A DNA stretch of 59,695 nt from Thermocladium sp049965935. GTDB taxonomy: Archaea; Thermoproteota; Thermoprotei; Thermoproteales; Thermocladiaceae. This document shows, piece by piece, positions 9,901 to 18,310 of the stretch (its first letter is position 1; every line of letters begins with the position of its first letter). The stretch spans positions 1 to 59,695 of the forward strand of contig JBMFVP010000002.1 of the NCBI GenBank assembly GCA_049965935.1. The letters are read 5' to 3'. The notes beneath the pieces are model-generated. The model was not told where the DNA came from, searched no databases, and was given only the letters and a program-made list of their open reading frames with translations. The translations under genes were made by a program, and so were the position numbers.

Positions 9901-10755
9901 ATCCTGACCCTTCATCATCTCTTCTATTGTCTTAGTCATGCTTCTCATTCGTCCATTAAGTTCGGCTAAATAATCTTCATTTCCATTCCTAAGGGCTTGC
10001 ATTGTATCTTTAGATATTTTAACAGTCTCTAGCGCTATATCTATCGCTTCCTTCGGTATGCCAAGTAGCACTAGTAATCTATCAATGTTTTTACTTGATG
10101 CCTTAAGTACGCTGTCAACATCATCCACGAATATCAACTTATACCTATTTCTAGCTAGTAGATCCATGTGTTTAGACAGAAATGAATTCGTGATAATCAA
10201 TATATCATAATCATTATTAATAATTCTATTGATCGCTTCCTCCTTCTCCTTCTTTGTTAACAGCGAATTGTATGCCACTATCCTCACCTTTCCCTTAGAA
10301 TATGCTTCAGCCCTCTGGAATAATTGATACGCGAGGGTCGATGTTGGCGCCACTATAAGCGTCTTACCGCCATTAATTGCGGTATATATCGACGCCACTA
10401 TTCCAAAGGTGGTCTTACCACTACCGGTTGGCGCTATAACGGCAAAACTTTTTCCCCGTACGAGTCGCCGAGCCCATACTCGTTGAGCCCCCCACATCTC
10501 GAATCCAGTAATTTCGCGGAATATATTGTTCAATTCATTATATTTCATATACATGGATAATATGGGTTTCATCCGTTTCAAAGTTCCTAATTTATCCATC
10601 TCCCTCAATATGCTTAATACATCATGCCTCTTTGGGGTCCGAGGGAGACATAGGCGACACGGCAGTCCGGTTCCTAATCTATCTGCATCTATTATGCCCC
10701 CACAGTTGGGGCATGCCCATCGATACAATGCTGGTGGGAATCCATCATTTGCCAC
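6931..10755 (-). CDS. rgy: Reverse gyrase
   Basis: Introduces positive supercoils into DNA; the hallmark enzyme of hyperthermophiles. Order of parts in the 1274 residues: an N-terminal zinc finger (Cys15, Cys18, Cys33, Cys36), an SF2 helicase-like ATPase module with Walker A APTGSGKT (109-116) and a FVDDVD DEAD-like box, a second zinc finger near residue 725 (CPTC...CPYD), then a topoisomerase IA module with the acidic TDPDSEGEK Toprim motif and the catalytic Tyr near residue 975 in LITYHRTDS. Length and order are those of complete, active enzymes. The start codon is GTG (complement of 10753-10755) with no obvious ribosome-binding site. The 3-prime end overlaps nrdJ tail to tail. Crenarchaea often have two paralogues; which one this is cannot be told here. 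Confidence 0.95.
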   Translation of the reverse strand: MANDGFPPALYRWACPNCGGIIDADRLGTGLPCRLCLPRTPKRHDVLSILREMDKLGTLKRMKPILSMYMKYNELNNIFREITGFEMWGAQRVWARRLVRGKSFAVIAPTGSGKTTFGIVASIYTAINGGKTLIVAPTSTLAYQLFQRAEAYSKGKVRIVAYNSLLTKKEKEEAINRIINNDYDILIITNSFLSKHMDLLARNRYKLIFVDDVDSVLKASSKNIDRLLVLLGIPKEAIDIALETVKISKDTMQALRNGNEDYLAELNGRMRSMTKTIEEMMKGQDIGTLIVSGVLTRPRSTSRALLFREFLGFEVGGRAEGLRNVIDLFMLPKTNLIEDAVNLVKRLGEGGIIFIPTDADKEITKQIAEKLAEAGIKAGIYLKPKKKLLLAFQEGEIDVLIGLATSRSSLVRGIDMPARIKYVVFVGVPKIMFKLNLAEFMPIRFLLFFSGIRQIAPDELKRRVDKMIARLRKISYLNQNQLSEILTKAQQNIDELSGFQRYVAETAIESLKLADELLKVPTIIDNINKSEVNIQLRNGEFHIVLPDSTTYIQASGRTSRMYVGGVTHGLSIIIVDNSSVFTALQRDLKYRLDEVEFKNAETYDIDTMMRVINEERKEVAELLRSEKPKKEQLSNFKSVLLVVESPTKARTIANFFGKPSRRIMGGLNIYETNLGNMLLSIVATKGHMMELAPNAIEQEIVRKAKDYYGVLVVDGEFIPIYSVIKRCPTCGKTYTDERDTCPYDGTQLVSTMPVIDTLRDLAIDVDEVLIGTDPDSEGEKIAWDVYNMLRPFVPNIRRIEFHEVTKKAIIDAITNPRTVEPNMVKSQLVRRIEDRWIGFGLSKYLQDRLNRKNLSAGRVQTPVLGWIIRRHIDNKYSKAMRLAVTLVNDEQETFIVPLNNDPSEAKAESKNLRGFRKNHDGLKVNYRKIEEKEETINPPPPYTTDTMLTDAANLLRLDVNTTMRLAQDLFESGLITYHRTDSTRVSAVGLSIAKEYISNKFSEKEYTGRTWTTSEEGAHECIRPTRPIDEEELHTLISTGILNIQLTNRHIQLYRLIFRRFMASQMRPATIKKAKYRVTLHNSNEIASKELERIIDIMDPGFQLVLQSIRKREAIVEADFDVKDVVAKTIRTIYPYREGDIIAEMKKKHIGRPSTYAKIIDTLLRRGYVTTIGNVKYLVPKRLGILAYICLTGDDYVREKLPPRREEDKKELEDAQTKCVNNKELGKLVSEDRTRQLEEEMDNVEMGKIDYKEILTQLFNEMKELELFSFESAA

Positions 10756-10848
10756 TGCCTAATCGTTTGGCGGAGGCAGGTAGGTTCATATAAATGTTTT
10801 GATAAGGAACGGTAAACCTCGCCGTTTATGGTTGGGTAAAGCTTTCGA

Positions 10849-11001
10849 ATGTTTGCATATGCCATATTTTTTGTTCCATTAGTTAATCTTTGGAAATGGA
10901 GAGTGGGACCGAATCCTCATGATGCCGACGGGAAGCAATTGATTCATAAAGGTAACCCAATACCCCTCACCCAACAAGGCGAAGAGAGGGTCAAGGAGTA
11001 A
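10849..11001 (+). CDS. Possible small protein, 50 residues
   Basis: This 380-base gap between the divergent reverse gyrase and membrane-protein genes contains one open frame of 51 codons beginning with ATG. It has a hydrophobic N-terminal third (FAYAIFFVPLVNLW) and a polar C-terminal half ending PLTQQGEERVKE. That last piece resembles the PLTxxGxxxA segment of histidine phosphatases, but the catalytic RHG is absent, so any relation would be to a decayed fragment. There is no clear ribosome-binding site. The first part of the gap (10801-10840) carries a weak IS605-like end motif. I cannot say whether the frame is translated. Confidence 0.25.
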   Translation: MFAYAIFFVPLVNLWKWRVGPNPHDADGKQLIHKGNPIPLTQQGEERVKE

Positions 11002-11136
11002 ATTATGGGACCTTAATTGAGAAAATAGAAATGTTTTGTTTGCACAATCGAGGACCAATGATTCTTGAGCATTAGGCAGCCTTAATGGATTTTTATCTAT
11101 TACATATTTAAATTAACCTATTCATTACCTAAATTA

Positions 11137-11721
11137 ATGGCTATAAATGCACAGGCAAGAAGATTGCAAGTAATGATATATACGGCTTCCCTCATAGTGA
11201 TTATAGCAACGCTCATTGGAATCGATGTAATGATAATTCAGCTCTGGTTAATTGGTTCCTCTAACTTAAACATAATATTCGTTGCTCTAGCTTCATCATT
11301 CACTATATTGACGGATGTGATAACAATGATAGGTATTTTCCAGAATATCCCATTAGTGCAGCTAAATCATCTTCACTTGGCATCACGGATCTTCTGGATT
11401 ATAATAATTATATTTGCATTTTCCTTGTTTATTTATCTACCATATATAACTATAAAGCATTACCTGAATACATCTATACCAATAGATGATCCCGCGCTCA
11501 TAATGAATAATCTCCTAGGATTAGGCATTGCATTATATAATTCAGGGCTGGCTCTAACTACTTATATTATTTACACTATAATAAGAATGCGATTATTGCC
11601 AGATGTCTACGAAACAATGACTAACACACTCGGATTATCCAAGATAAATACTGAGCCCCTCATGAGTGGATTTAATAAAAAAGAGAAAAAAGATAATGAT
11701 GACTCAATAGAGGAAATATAG
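11137..11721 (+). CDS. Hypothetical membrane protein, four predicted spans
   Basis: I do not recognise a family. The 194-residue product has four hydrophobic segments (about residues 13-35, 43-66, 83-105 and 123-148) and a highly charged cytoplasmic tail rich in Lys, Asp and Glu after residue 170. A TATA-like sequence (ACATATTTAAA, 11102-11112) lies about 30 bases before the ATG, consistent with a leaderless monocistronic transcript. It is flanked by reverse gyrase upstream (divergent) and a phosphodiesterase-like gene downstream (convergent), so context gives no role. Confidence 0.7.
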   Translation: MAINAQARRLQVMIYTASLIVIIATLIGIDVMIIQLWLIGSSNLNIIFVALASSFTILTDVITMIGIFQNIPLVQLNHLHLASRIFWIIIIIFAFSLFIYLPYITIKHYLNTSIPIDDPALIMNNLLGLGIALYNSGLALTTYIIYTIIRMRLLPDVYETMTNTLGLSKINTEPLMSGFNKKEKKDNDDSIEEI

Positions 11722-11749
11722 GGCACCAGCTTACTTGGCTTTTTGGTGA

Positions 11750-12898
11750 TTACTTATTTATTATAAATAAGGGGATAGCCATCTCCTCACGTGACAGTCC
11801 TGCATGATGCCCTCTGAATTTCATTAATTTATCATCAGACGGCTTAAGCAGATAAATTAGGGTAGTTGAGTCGCGGGGCACTGCAATTAGATCCCCGATT
11901 CTCCTCCTAACCTTCTCACTTAATCCACCTAGAAGCGGTTCTACCTGATTTAAGTCATATAGATCTACCATGGGAAGGAATTTTTTGAAGTAATCCCTAA
12001 TGGGATCTACATAGCTTTTATCTATTAGCTTTAGCTGAAGTGCCCGTGGCTCTCCAAAGGGGGGAACAGAAAGAGATTTCAATAATTCGTTGTGCTTACG
12101 TAAGTCCACCACCTTCTCGGGCCCTACATCTATTTGCCCATGATCAGCTGTAATTATTAGGGATACATTGCTTGGAAGTTTTTCTGAGAACCTTCTTAAT
12201 ATATGCATCGTCTCCACCAATGCATATTCATAGTGATGAGAGGATGGACCATATGTATGTTGTATTGTATCTAGGTGAGTCAAGTAGAGATACACGAATT
12301 GATGTGTATCCAATGCATTAAGAGAAGTGGTGAATGCGTCGAATAATGTATGGTATTCCAAGACATTGGCGCCCTTATATAATATATGGGATATTCCGCT
12401 TCCACCAATTCCTTTTGGAACCACTACCGCGCTCTTGATTCCGTGTTCCCCAACCTCCTCGAATATCGTGTCATCATGATAAAGTTGTCCTAAGTCGTGC
12501 CCTAGATTCAAAACATCATCGCGGGACCCACTCGGCGCTATGCTCATATTAAGGGTGTTGATCATGCTGCCGAATTCATTCATGAAAAGTATGGTACCCA
12601 GAACTCCATGTATGCCGGGAGTCACACCCGTGGATAGACTAGTCAATGCAGTAGCGGTTACTGATGGAAACACGCTCGTTAATTGCCTCGATTTCTCCAG
12701 GAACCATTTCACATCATCTATACCACTCATTTTCTCCAGTCCAACCCATCCTAATGCATCGACCAATATCAATATTATTCTGTTTCCATGCAATTCAACA
12801 CCATTTAATGGATTTGTTTTTTCCTGTGCGCCGAAAGCCTTTAATATTGAACTAGATAAGTTAACCAGATTCTCCCCATCATATCTAGGAGCTAACAT
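11750..12898 (-). CDS. Alkaline phosphatase superfamily protein (type I phosphodiesterase/nucleotide pyrophosphatase)
   Basis: Metal-dependent phosphohydrolase of the nucleotide pyrophosphatase type. The N-terminal LVDALGW metal site is followed by the nucleophile region PSVTATALTSLSTG, in which a Thr attacks phosphate, and the C-terminal half has the metal-binding TADHGQ motif. No signal peptide is seen, so it probably acts in the cytoplasm; the substrate is unknown. An in-frame TTG lies seven codons upstream (12919). ATG 12898 is preferred because an AT-rich box at about 12921-12929 lies near 27 bases before it, the spacing of other leaderless genes here. Confidence 0.8.
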   Translation of the reverse strand: MLAPRYDGENLVNLSSSILKAFGAQEKTNPLNGVELHGNRIILILVDALGWVGLEKMSGIDDVKWFLEKSRQLTSVFPSVTATALTSLSTGVTPGIHGVLGTILFMNEFGSMINTLNMSIAPSGSRDDVLNLGHDLGQLYHDDTIFEEVGEHGIKSAVVVPKGIGGSGISHILYKGANVLEYHTLFDAFTTSLNALDTHQFVYLYLTHLDTIQHTYGPSSHHYEYALVETMHILRRFSEKLPSNVSLIITADHGQIDVGPEKVVDLRKHNELLKSLSVPPFGEPRALQLKLIDKSYVDPIRDYFKKFLPMVDLYDLNQVEPLLGGLSEKVRRRIGDLIAVPRDSTTLIYLLKPSDDKLMKFRGHHAGLSREEMAIPLFIINK

Positions 12899-13027
12899 AT
12901 TATTTAGGTGAATGAGCAATAATTAAAAGTGTTTTTGCAGTTCTTAATTTTGTTTGAATGTGCATCAATAAATGAATATGCTCTTAGAAATATTAAAAAG
13001 ATTTTCCGGCTTTTTGGGTCCTTCCCA

Positions 13028-13500
13028 CTAATGAGGAAGAGGACTGTCATACCATAATGTGAAAGACATGATACCAACCTCCTCAAAAGCATCAAGATCC
13101 CTCAGGTCCCTCAACTTACCTGCCAAGGACTGACCTCCGAGGTCCTCCCCTGGAAGTAGTCCTCCTTAGCCATAACACCCCTATATATCAACCATGTGCC
13201 GTTCTGCACCACAATGCTCGCCAAAACGTTAATGCCTAAATCAATGGAGGCTACCTTACTCCCCTTAAGCGCCTCAAACTGGGTCCTCTCCCACTCTCCT
13301 TAACCATGTGCTTGCACTTTTTGCTTGTCCTTGTCTCCTTAGTTGATGAGAGGAGTGAGTTCCGTGTCTCATTATTTTCCTGTATAATGACTTGAGCATT
13401 AACATTCAGAAGCCCCTATCCTTATCATAATGCTTACTCCATGTGTCTCTAAAATCTATTTTCCTCTACCTGAAGAATTGCCTTCTTGCACTGGATGGCG
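13028..13500 (-). pseudogene. tnpB: Decayed IS200/IS605 TnpB (OrfB) transposase-like gene
   Basis: On the minus strand, about 13300-13160 encodes KGSKVASIDLGINVLASIVV followed by a tract beginning NGTWLIYRGV, the RuvC-I region of TnpB in which the Asp of SIDLG is catalytic. After a frameshift near 13120 the frame continues with QSLAGKLRDLRDLDAFEEV, also TnpB-like, and stops at 13028-13030. Upstream sequence to about 13500 shows short TnpB-like pieces in shifting frames. The RuvC-II/III and zinc-finger regions are missing, so the gene is dead. Boundaries are approximate. The rest of the roughly 780-base gap holds a perfect hairpin CTCGCC-TTTAG-GGCGAG (13554-13570) like an IS605 end, and the leaderless promoter of the aminopeptidase gene. 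Confidence 0.8.
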
Positions 13501-13647
13501 AAATTTTTTCGTTCCCTCAAATCCTTCCCAATCCAAATCCTCTACACATAATCCTCGCCTTTAGGGCGAGATTTGCCCCCTTCTTTATCGGGGAAATATC
13601 CTTAGTCTATAGGATTCCCATTATTCAAGGGGGAAGGGATCAATAGC

Positions 13648-13660
13648 TATATTTTTATAG
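13648..13660 (+). promoter_or_regulatory. TATA box of the aminopeptidase gene
   Basis: TATATTTTTATAG is centred about 26 bases before ATG 13681, so transcription should begin at or next to the start codon. This is one of the clearest examples of the leaderless arrangement seen throughout the window. Confidence 0.65.
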
Positions 13661-13680
13661 TCCCCGCCTCCTAATCGGGT

Positions 13681-16194
13681 ATGTCGTTTATAGATAACTA
13701 CAAGTATAGAACTGGAAGAAACTTTGCCTTTCCTGAATATATGCCGCAATACCCTGTTAATTACCCATTTTCTGTTAAGTCAATGAAGGCATGGATAGAT
13801 TTAGACCCAGAAAATAAGATGCTCAGGGGAATAGTTGAATATTCGATAATAGCGATGCGAAGCATTAAGCGAGTTGCATTGAATGCCAAGGAGATGAATA
13901 TACTGAATGTTAATCACCCATTTGATTATGATGGTTCCACGTTATTTGTAGAGCTGGGCCAATTATCAATAAATGACTCAACCTTGATAAGGATAGAGTA
14001 CTCAACAAAGCCAAGGCGAGGGCTTTACTTCGTTGATCCTAATCCAAATAAGGGCGATCCCGTATTAACTATTTGGACACAAGGGGAGAGCGAGGACAAT
14101 AGGTATTGGTTGCCATTACCTGATAACCCCAATATAAAATTCCCCACGCAAATATCAATAAGGGTTCCTTCTAACTTGATTGCGGTGAGTAATGGAATTC
14201 TGATAGATAGAAAGGATATTGATAATAAAGTTGAGTGGACATGGGCATTCGATAAGCCTCACTCACCGTATCTTATAGCGTTAGCTGCCGGTGAATTCGA
14301 GTCAATAAGCGATGAATGTGATGGAGTTAAGCTAGAGTATTATGTCCCTAGGGGGCGGGCCAATGATTCAAGGCTAAGCTTTGCACATACATGCGACATG
14401 ATAAGATTTTTCAATGAATTTACCGGGGTAAAGTATCCATACCCCATATATAAGCAAGCAGTCGTCGAGGAATTCATATATGGAGGCATGGAGAATACCA
14501 CGGTAACTATATTAACGGATCAAACGCTCCATGATGAACATGCGCATTGCCCTTACTCCAAGTATCCTTGCAAGTATGAGGACTTCAGCTCCGATTCGCT
14601 TGTTGCACATGAATTGGCGCATCAATGGTTTGGGGATCTGGTTACAACCAGGGATTGGGCCAATATTTGGCTCAATGAAGCCTTTGCGACATATATGGAT
14701 GCATTATATACCCTTCACAGCAAGGGAAGGGATGACTTTCTATATGTATTATTAAATAATTTCAAGACCTATTTAGGAGAATATGAGAAGCGATATGCAA
14801 GGCCTATAGTTACTCGTCTCTATGGGATACCTGAGGAAATGTTCGATAGACATACTTATGAGAAAGGATCCACAGTTCTTCATGCGTTACATGAATTGGT
14901 TGGCGATGATGTGTTCAGGAGGGGCATCAAGAGGTACTTGGAGGTTCATAAATTTGGTAATGCCGATACGGAGGACTTAAGAAAAGCCATCGAGGCTGAG
15001 GCTGGGGAGGACTTGTCTTGGTTCTTCGATCAATTCGTTTATTCGGGAGGCCATCCTGTAATAAAGACTAGGTGGGAGTGGGATCCTGATAATAAGCTGG
15101 TCAGAATAAGCATCCAACAGACTCAAGATGTTGATTCATATCCAATTTATAAGCTGCCCCTCGATATAAAATTAGTTAATAGAAATGGAAAACAAACTAT
15201 GCAAGTGTTGATGACTACCAAGGAACAATCAATGGCAATACCTCTAGACACTAAGCCCCTCTATATTTGCATAGATCCTGGGTTTAAATTGCCCCGCATT
15301 GTGCAGTCCGATAAGTCCATCGAGGAAGCTAAGGCAGAGTTAAGCGATGAAGACATTATATGTAGAATAGAAGCTGTTGAGTCCCTTAGCAAGAATCCAT
15401 CCCCTCAATCTATTGCTGCACTTAGGGGTGCATTAATGGAGGATGCATTCTGGGGCGTGAGAGCCGAGGCGGCAAGAGCATTGGGTCGCATAGGAACAAG
15501 TGATGCAAAGAATGCATTGCTGGAGGCACTTAAGAGAGAGGAATCACCACGAGTCAAGAGAGTTATTGTGGAGTCCCTTGGTGAGTTCAAGAGAGATGGG
15601 GAAGTACTTAATGTATTGCGGAATTTGCTCAGCGATGAGAAGGAGAGTTACTATGTCAGATACATGTCGGCAATAAGCATGGGAAAGCTGGGCATCGACG
15701 ATTCACAGAAATCCTTACTAGATGCATTAAATTATGGCGGTCACAATTATGTGATAACGCAGGGAGCGTTACTGGGCTTAGGAGAACTTGGTTCCACGGA
15801 TTCCATTGATGTTATAATTAGATACTCGCTGGGTGATAAACCAACGCCCGTTAGAGTTGCTGCTATTCAAGCTATGGCTAAATTCCCTGGAAGCAAGAGG
15901 ATAATTAATGAATTATTAATGCTAAGTAGAGATGATAATTTTAGGGTCAGGAGTGCTGTGGTGGCGGCTGCTGGAGAATTAAGAGACGATAGACTACTTC
16001 CAATGCTAGATAAATTATCTTCCCAGGACCCAGATGGACGGGTCAGGCGGTTAGCTAGGGAGACAGCCTATAGGATTAGGCAATTCCTAGAGAAGGGAGA
16101 AGAGTATAGGAAGTTAAGGGATGAGATCGATGAAGTGAAGAGGCGGGAAATCGAATTAGAGGAACGCATGGAGAGAATGGAGAGAAAAGCATAA
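13681..16194 (+). CDS. M1 family aminopeptidase with C-terminal HEAT repeats
   Basis: Zinc aminopeptidase that trims N-terminal residues from peptides, related to archaeal tricorn-interacting factors F2/F3. The exopeptidase motif GGMEN occurs near residue 270, the zinc site is H310-E-L-A-H314 with the third ligand Glu333 in NEAFATY, and a catalytic Tyr is expected near residue 400. The peptidase core ends near residue 530. From about 545 to 795 come repeated helical pairs of HEAT type (for example AEAARALGRIG, ISMGKLG, LGLGELGS), and the last 40 residues are a charged coiled coil. Replacing the usual ERAP1-like C-domain with HEAT repeats suggests partner or substrate scaffolding. It has no signal peptide and is monocistronic and leaderless. 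Confidence 0.88.
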   Translation: MSFIDNYKYRTGRNFAFPEYMPQYPVNYPFSVKSMKAWIDLDPENKMLRGIVEYSIIAMRSIKRVALNAKEMNILNVNHPFDYDGSTLFVELGQLSINDSTLIRIEYSTKPRRGLYFVDPNPNKGDPVLTIWTQGESEDNRYWLPLPDNPNIKFPTQISIRVPSNLIAVSNGILIDRKDIDNKVEWTWAFDKPHSPYLIALAAGEFESISDECDGVKLEYYVPRGRANDSRLSFAHTCDMIRFFNEFTGVKYPYPIYKQAVVEEFIYGGMENTTVTILTDQTLHDEHAHCPYSKYPCKYEDFSSDSLVAHELAHQWFGDLVTTRDWANIWLNEAFATYMDALYTLHSKGRDDFLYVLLNNFKTYLGEYEKRYARPIVTRLYGIPEEMFDRHTYEKGSTVLHALHELVGDDVFRRGIKRYLEVHKFGNADTEDLRKAIEAEAGEDLSWFFDQFVYSGGHPVIKTRWEWDPDNKLVRISIQQTQDVDSYPIYKLPLDIKLVNRNGKQTMQVLMTTKEQSMAIPLDTKPLYICIDPGFKLPRIVQSDKSIEEAKAELSDEDIICRIEAVESLSKNPSPQSIAALRGALMEDAFWGVRAEAARALGRIGTSDAKNALLEALKREESPRVKRVIVESLGEFKRDGEVLNVLRNLLSDEKESYYVRYMSAISMGKLGIDDSQKSLLDALNYGGHNYVITQGALLGLGELGSTDSIDVIIRYSLGDKPTPVRVAAIQAMAKFPGSKRIINELLMLSRDDNFRVRSAVVAAAGELRDDRLLPMLDKLSSQDPDGRVRRLARETAYRIRQFLEKGEEYRKLRDEIDEVKRREIELEERMERMERKA

Positions 16195-16203
16195 GAATAT
16201 CAA

Positions 16204-17109
16204 TCAATTTGTTTCACTATCATTACTCGCATCTATCTTCCCATGGCTTCGCAGCATCACATATTTTATGCACTTATCGCTTATCTTAGATCCAAGAAGC
16301 AGCATACCCTCATCGGCATTTAATATGTAATCACTATCCACGGGCTTCTCAGTGCAGTGAATGCCTAAGTCAACTTCATCAACCGTGAAGTCATTGCTGC
16401 CCATTATTTTAGCTATGGCTAGGTCCTCGAGGTCCGGCACGAGTTTTGCGGGGACAGGAGTATTAATATCAATGCTATCCTTACCAATAGCTGTCTCCAT
16501 TGGTGGAAAACCAAACGTGTTGATATAATTTTCAATATAAGTAGAATATTGATTTCTGCCATTAATTATTGCATTGCGTGTGGATTCTATGAATTCACCC
16601 GTCTCGTTGCGTATGACTTCCTTAACTCCACCACCCACTTCAACGAGCGCTCTCCGTGCGCAATGAAGTGTGCCGCCCTCTATTGTTATTGGTTTAGTGC
16701 CTTCAACAGCATAAATGGCGGTATCCTTAGTTGATGCTAGTTGTGTTCCCCCATATTCAGCATTAAGGCACACTAATCCAACTGTGGATATGAGCGGATA
16801 TCCATTGGGTTGGACACCTATTTCATTGAGAAATCGCGTTAATATGCTCGGCGACACTTCGTCTAGTTCTGCATATGATGACTCTATGAATAATACCCCA
16901 TCATCATCTAAATCTAATAATGGTGATTCTATTCCAAAGCCGCTCCTAAAAGCATCAAAGAGAGGCTTATACTTGCTTCTCACCCTATCCAGCGACGTAG
17001 AGACGTAGTTACCTATCAAGGATAACATTTTATCCATTAATCTCTTTACTTCCTCCTCCTTTAGCTCCTCTCCATTATTATTTGACAATTTGAGTCGTTT
17101 AGGCGTCAA
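16204..17109 (-). CDS. Hypothetical protein, 301 residues
   Basis: I do not recognise this protein. It is soluble and acidic with no membrane segment. A charged helical N-terminus (residues 1-60, rich in Glu and Lys) is followed by a mixed alpha/beta body with several acidic stretches such as LDLDDDGVLF and conserved-looking glycines (ALVEVGGGV). It converges on the aminopeptidase gene (gap 9 bases). The start codon would be TTG 17109, with an AT-rich box a little closer than usual; an internal ATG at 17037, preceded by a purine-rich GGAGGAGG, is an alternative. Its function is unknown. Confidence 0.6.
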   Translation of the reverse strand: MTPKRLKLSNNNGEELKEEEVKRLMDKMLSLIGNYVSTSLDRVRSKYKPLFDAFRSGFGIESPLLDLDDDGVLFIESSYAELDEVSPSILTRFLNEIGVQPNGYPLISTVGLVCLNAEYGGTQLASTKDTAIYAVEGTKPITIEGGTLHCARRALVEVGGGVKEVIRNETGEFIESTRNAIINGRNQYSTYIENYINTFGFPPMETAIGKDSIDINTPVPAKLVPDLEDLAIAKIMGSNDFTVDEVDLGIHCTEKPVDSDYILNADEGMLLLGSKISDKCIKYVMLRSHGKIDASNDSETN

Positions 17110-17177
17110 TAAACATTTTAAAATATATTTCGTTCATTGCCCTGCCCTAAAATTTTTTAACAACCAAATAAAGGAAG

Positions 17178-17241
17178 TTAATTAAGTGATGATTGACATG
17201 CCGAATGATCGGTGATTCCTCCCAGGGTAGCTGAGAATTAT
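17178..17241 (+). ncRNA. C/D box small RNA candidate
   Basis: Between two genes lies a C box GTGATGA (17186-17192), a near-match D-prime box CCGA (17201-17204), a C-prime-like GTGATT (17212-17217), and a perfect D box CTGA (17231-17234), bounded by complementary TAATT and AATTA that could close the terminal stem. Total length and spacing suit archaeal guides for 2-prime-O-methylation of rRNA or tRNA. The guide before D would be CTCCCAGGGTAG; the D-prime guide is short. It abuts the stop codon of the DUF1614 gene on the other strand. Recognised by eye only, and the internal boxes are imperfect. Confidence 0.5.
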
Positions 17242-17996
17242 CATCCTATTATGAGCGTTAACGCCATTGCGTAGAATATAGCTAGCACCCCGGATAAGTA
17301 TATACCATCGAATGTTCCCATTCCCCCTATATCTATGATGGCCGGCGATAATTCAATCACCTCCCTAAGATGCATTAGATCAGCCCCAATCAAGCTACTG
17401 AGTACACCCACAATATAGGCAGCTGCTGGAGACGCATTAAGAAGGGTTGGGGACATCACATATATTATAAGCGTCGTAGCGATGGCGGATACGAGAGGTG
17501 GTAGGAACGCTGGCGTAGTTATGCCGATGCCGGGCACCACCTTAGCAGTCCTATTGACTATCAGTGTCGTTAATAAGAGGGAAATGATTACCCCCGCTAA
17601 AACCCTATGGGATATATCCCACATTACGTACATCAATACTATGGACATTGCTGTGGGTATTATCGCTCCACCCACATTTATTGATACAATGCTTCTCTGT
17701 ATTTGCCACATGAAACTGGGGAGCCTGAATTGGAAGCCCATGAAATCTATAGTTACATAACTCGGCATTATTGCCTTGTACTTGGTCTCATAAACAGCCA
17801 CATGAACTACGCTCCCCAATAAACTAAGCCCCGTTATTGTTAGCGCTACAAATGTGCCGTAATAGGCGGGGAAACCAAGTAATTTAAAGACAAGCATTAG
17901 ATTAACTATGGACATGGGTATGACGAACACCGCAAGTATGGAGTACAGTATTAACCTAATACCCCCAAGCGGAGAGAATACAAGTATCTTGAACAC
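17241..17996 (-). CDS. DUF1614 family membrane protein
   Basis: Integral membrane protein of about seven spans, 251 residues. The C-terminal GGMGTFDGIYLSGVLA segment and an intramembrane Asp in LIGADLMHL match the DUF1614 family as I recall it; its biochemical role is unknown. The start codon is GTG (complement of 17994-17996). The 314-base gap upstream (17997-18310) contains no gene; near 18186-18232 it holds an IS605-end-like hairpin, and near 18280 the promoter of the dehydrogenase gene. Confidence 0.7.
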   Translation of the reverse strand: MFKILVFSPLGGIRLILYSILAVFVIPMSIVNLMLVFKLLGFPAYYGTFVALTITGLSLLGSVVHVAVYETKYKAIMPSYVTIDFMGFQFRLPSFMWQIQRSIVSINVGGAIIPTAMSIVLMYVMWDISHRVLAGVIISLLLTTLIVNRTAKVVPGIGITTPAFLPPLVSAIATTLIIYVMSPTLLNASPAAAYIVGVLSSLIGADLMHLREVIELSPAIIDIGGMGTFDGIYLSGVLAIFYAMALTLIIG

Positions 17997-18185
17997 AAAT
18001 ACCCCGGTATCCTAGGAATAAATGCATTGCTTCCTAAACTAATAACAGAAAAGTGGGCTTAGGCTGCATATGCGCTCCCCAAGTATGGTTCCTCATGAGA
18101 ATGGATATTTGGTTCATGACTGGCCTTAATAGACTCCATCCATTTTTAACAGAGATATCTTTCTTCAAAGCAGTTTTTCACAAGA

Positions 18186-18232
18186 TCCTTAAGAAGCCTC
18201 GCCCTTTGGGGTGGGGGAGCCGTCAGCAGAAC
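18186..18232 (+). repeat. IS200/IS605-end-like hairpin relic
   Basis: GCCTCGCCCTTTGGGGTGGG followed by GGAGCCGTCAG matches, with changes, the motif at 40690-40730 (CCTCGTCCTTTAGGGCGGAG then GTCAG). It can fold into a short GC stem. It lies in a gene-free stretch without any transposase, so I treat it as a remnant end or a mobile guide-RNA tail. Confidence 0.45.
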
Positions 18233-18310
18233 TCAGTAAATAATTGTAACTGATGGGTTAATAATGTGAGCCACACTAGATATTTATTCCTGTCTATCTT
18301 TTCGTAATGT

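Noticed and set aside
12904..13095. 63-residue frame on the minus strand
   Set aside because: It lies largely in the decayed TnpB relic, in an alternative frame, with no domain.
18053..18253. 66-residue frame in the gap before the dehydrogenase gene
   Set aside because: Composition is random-looking and the end runs through the IS605-like hairpin.
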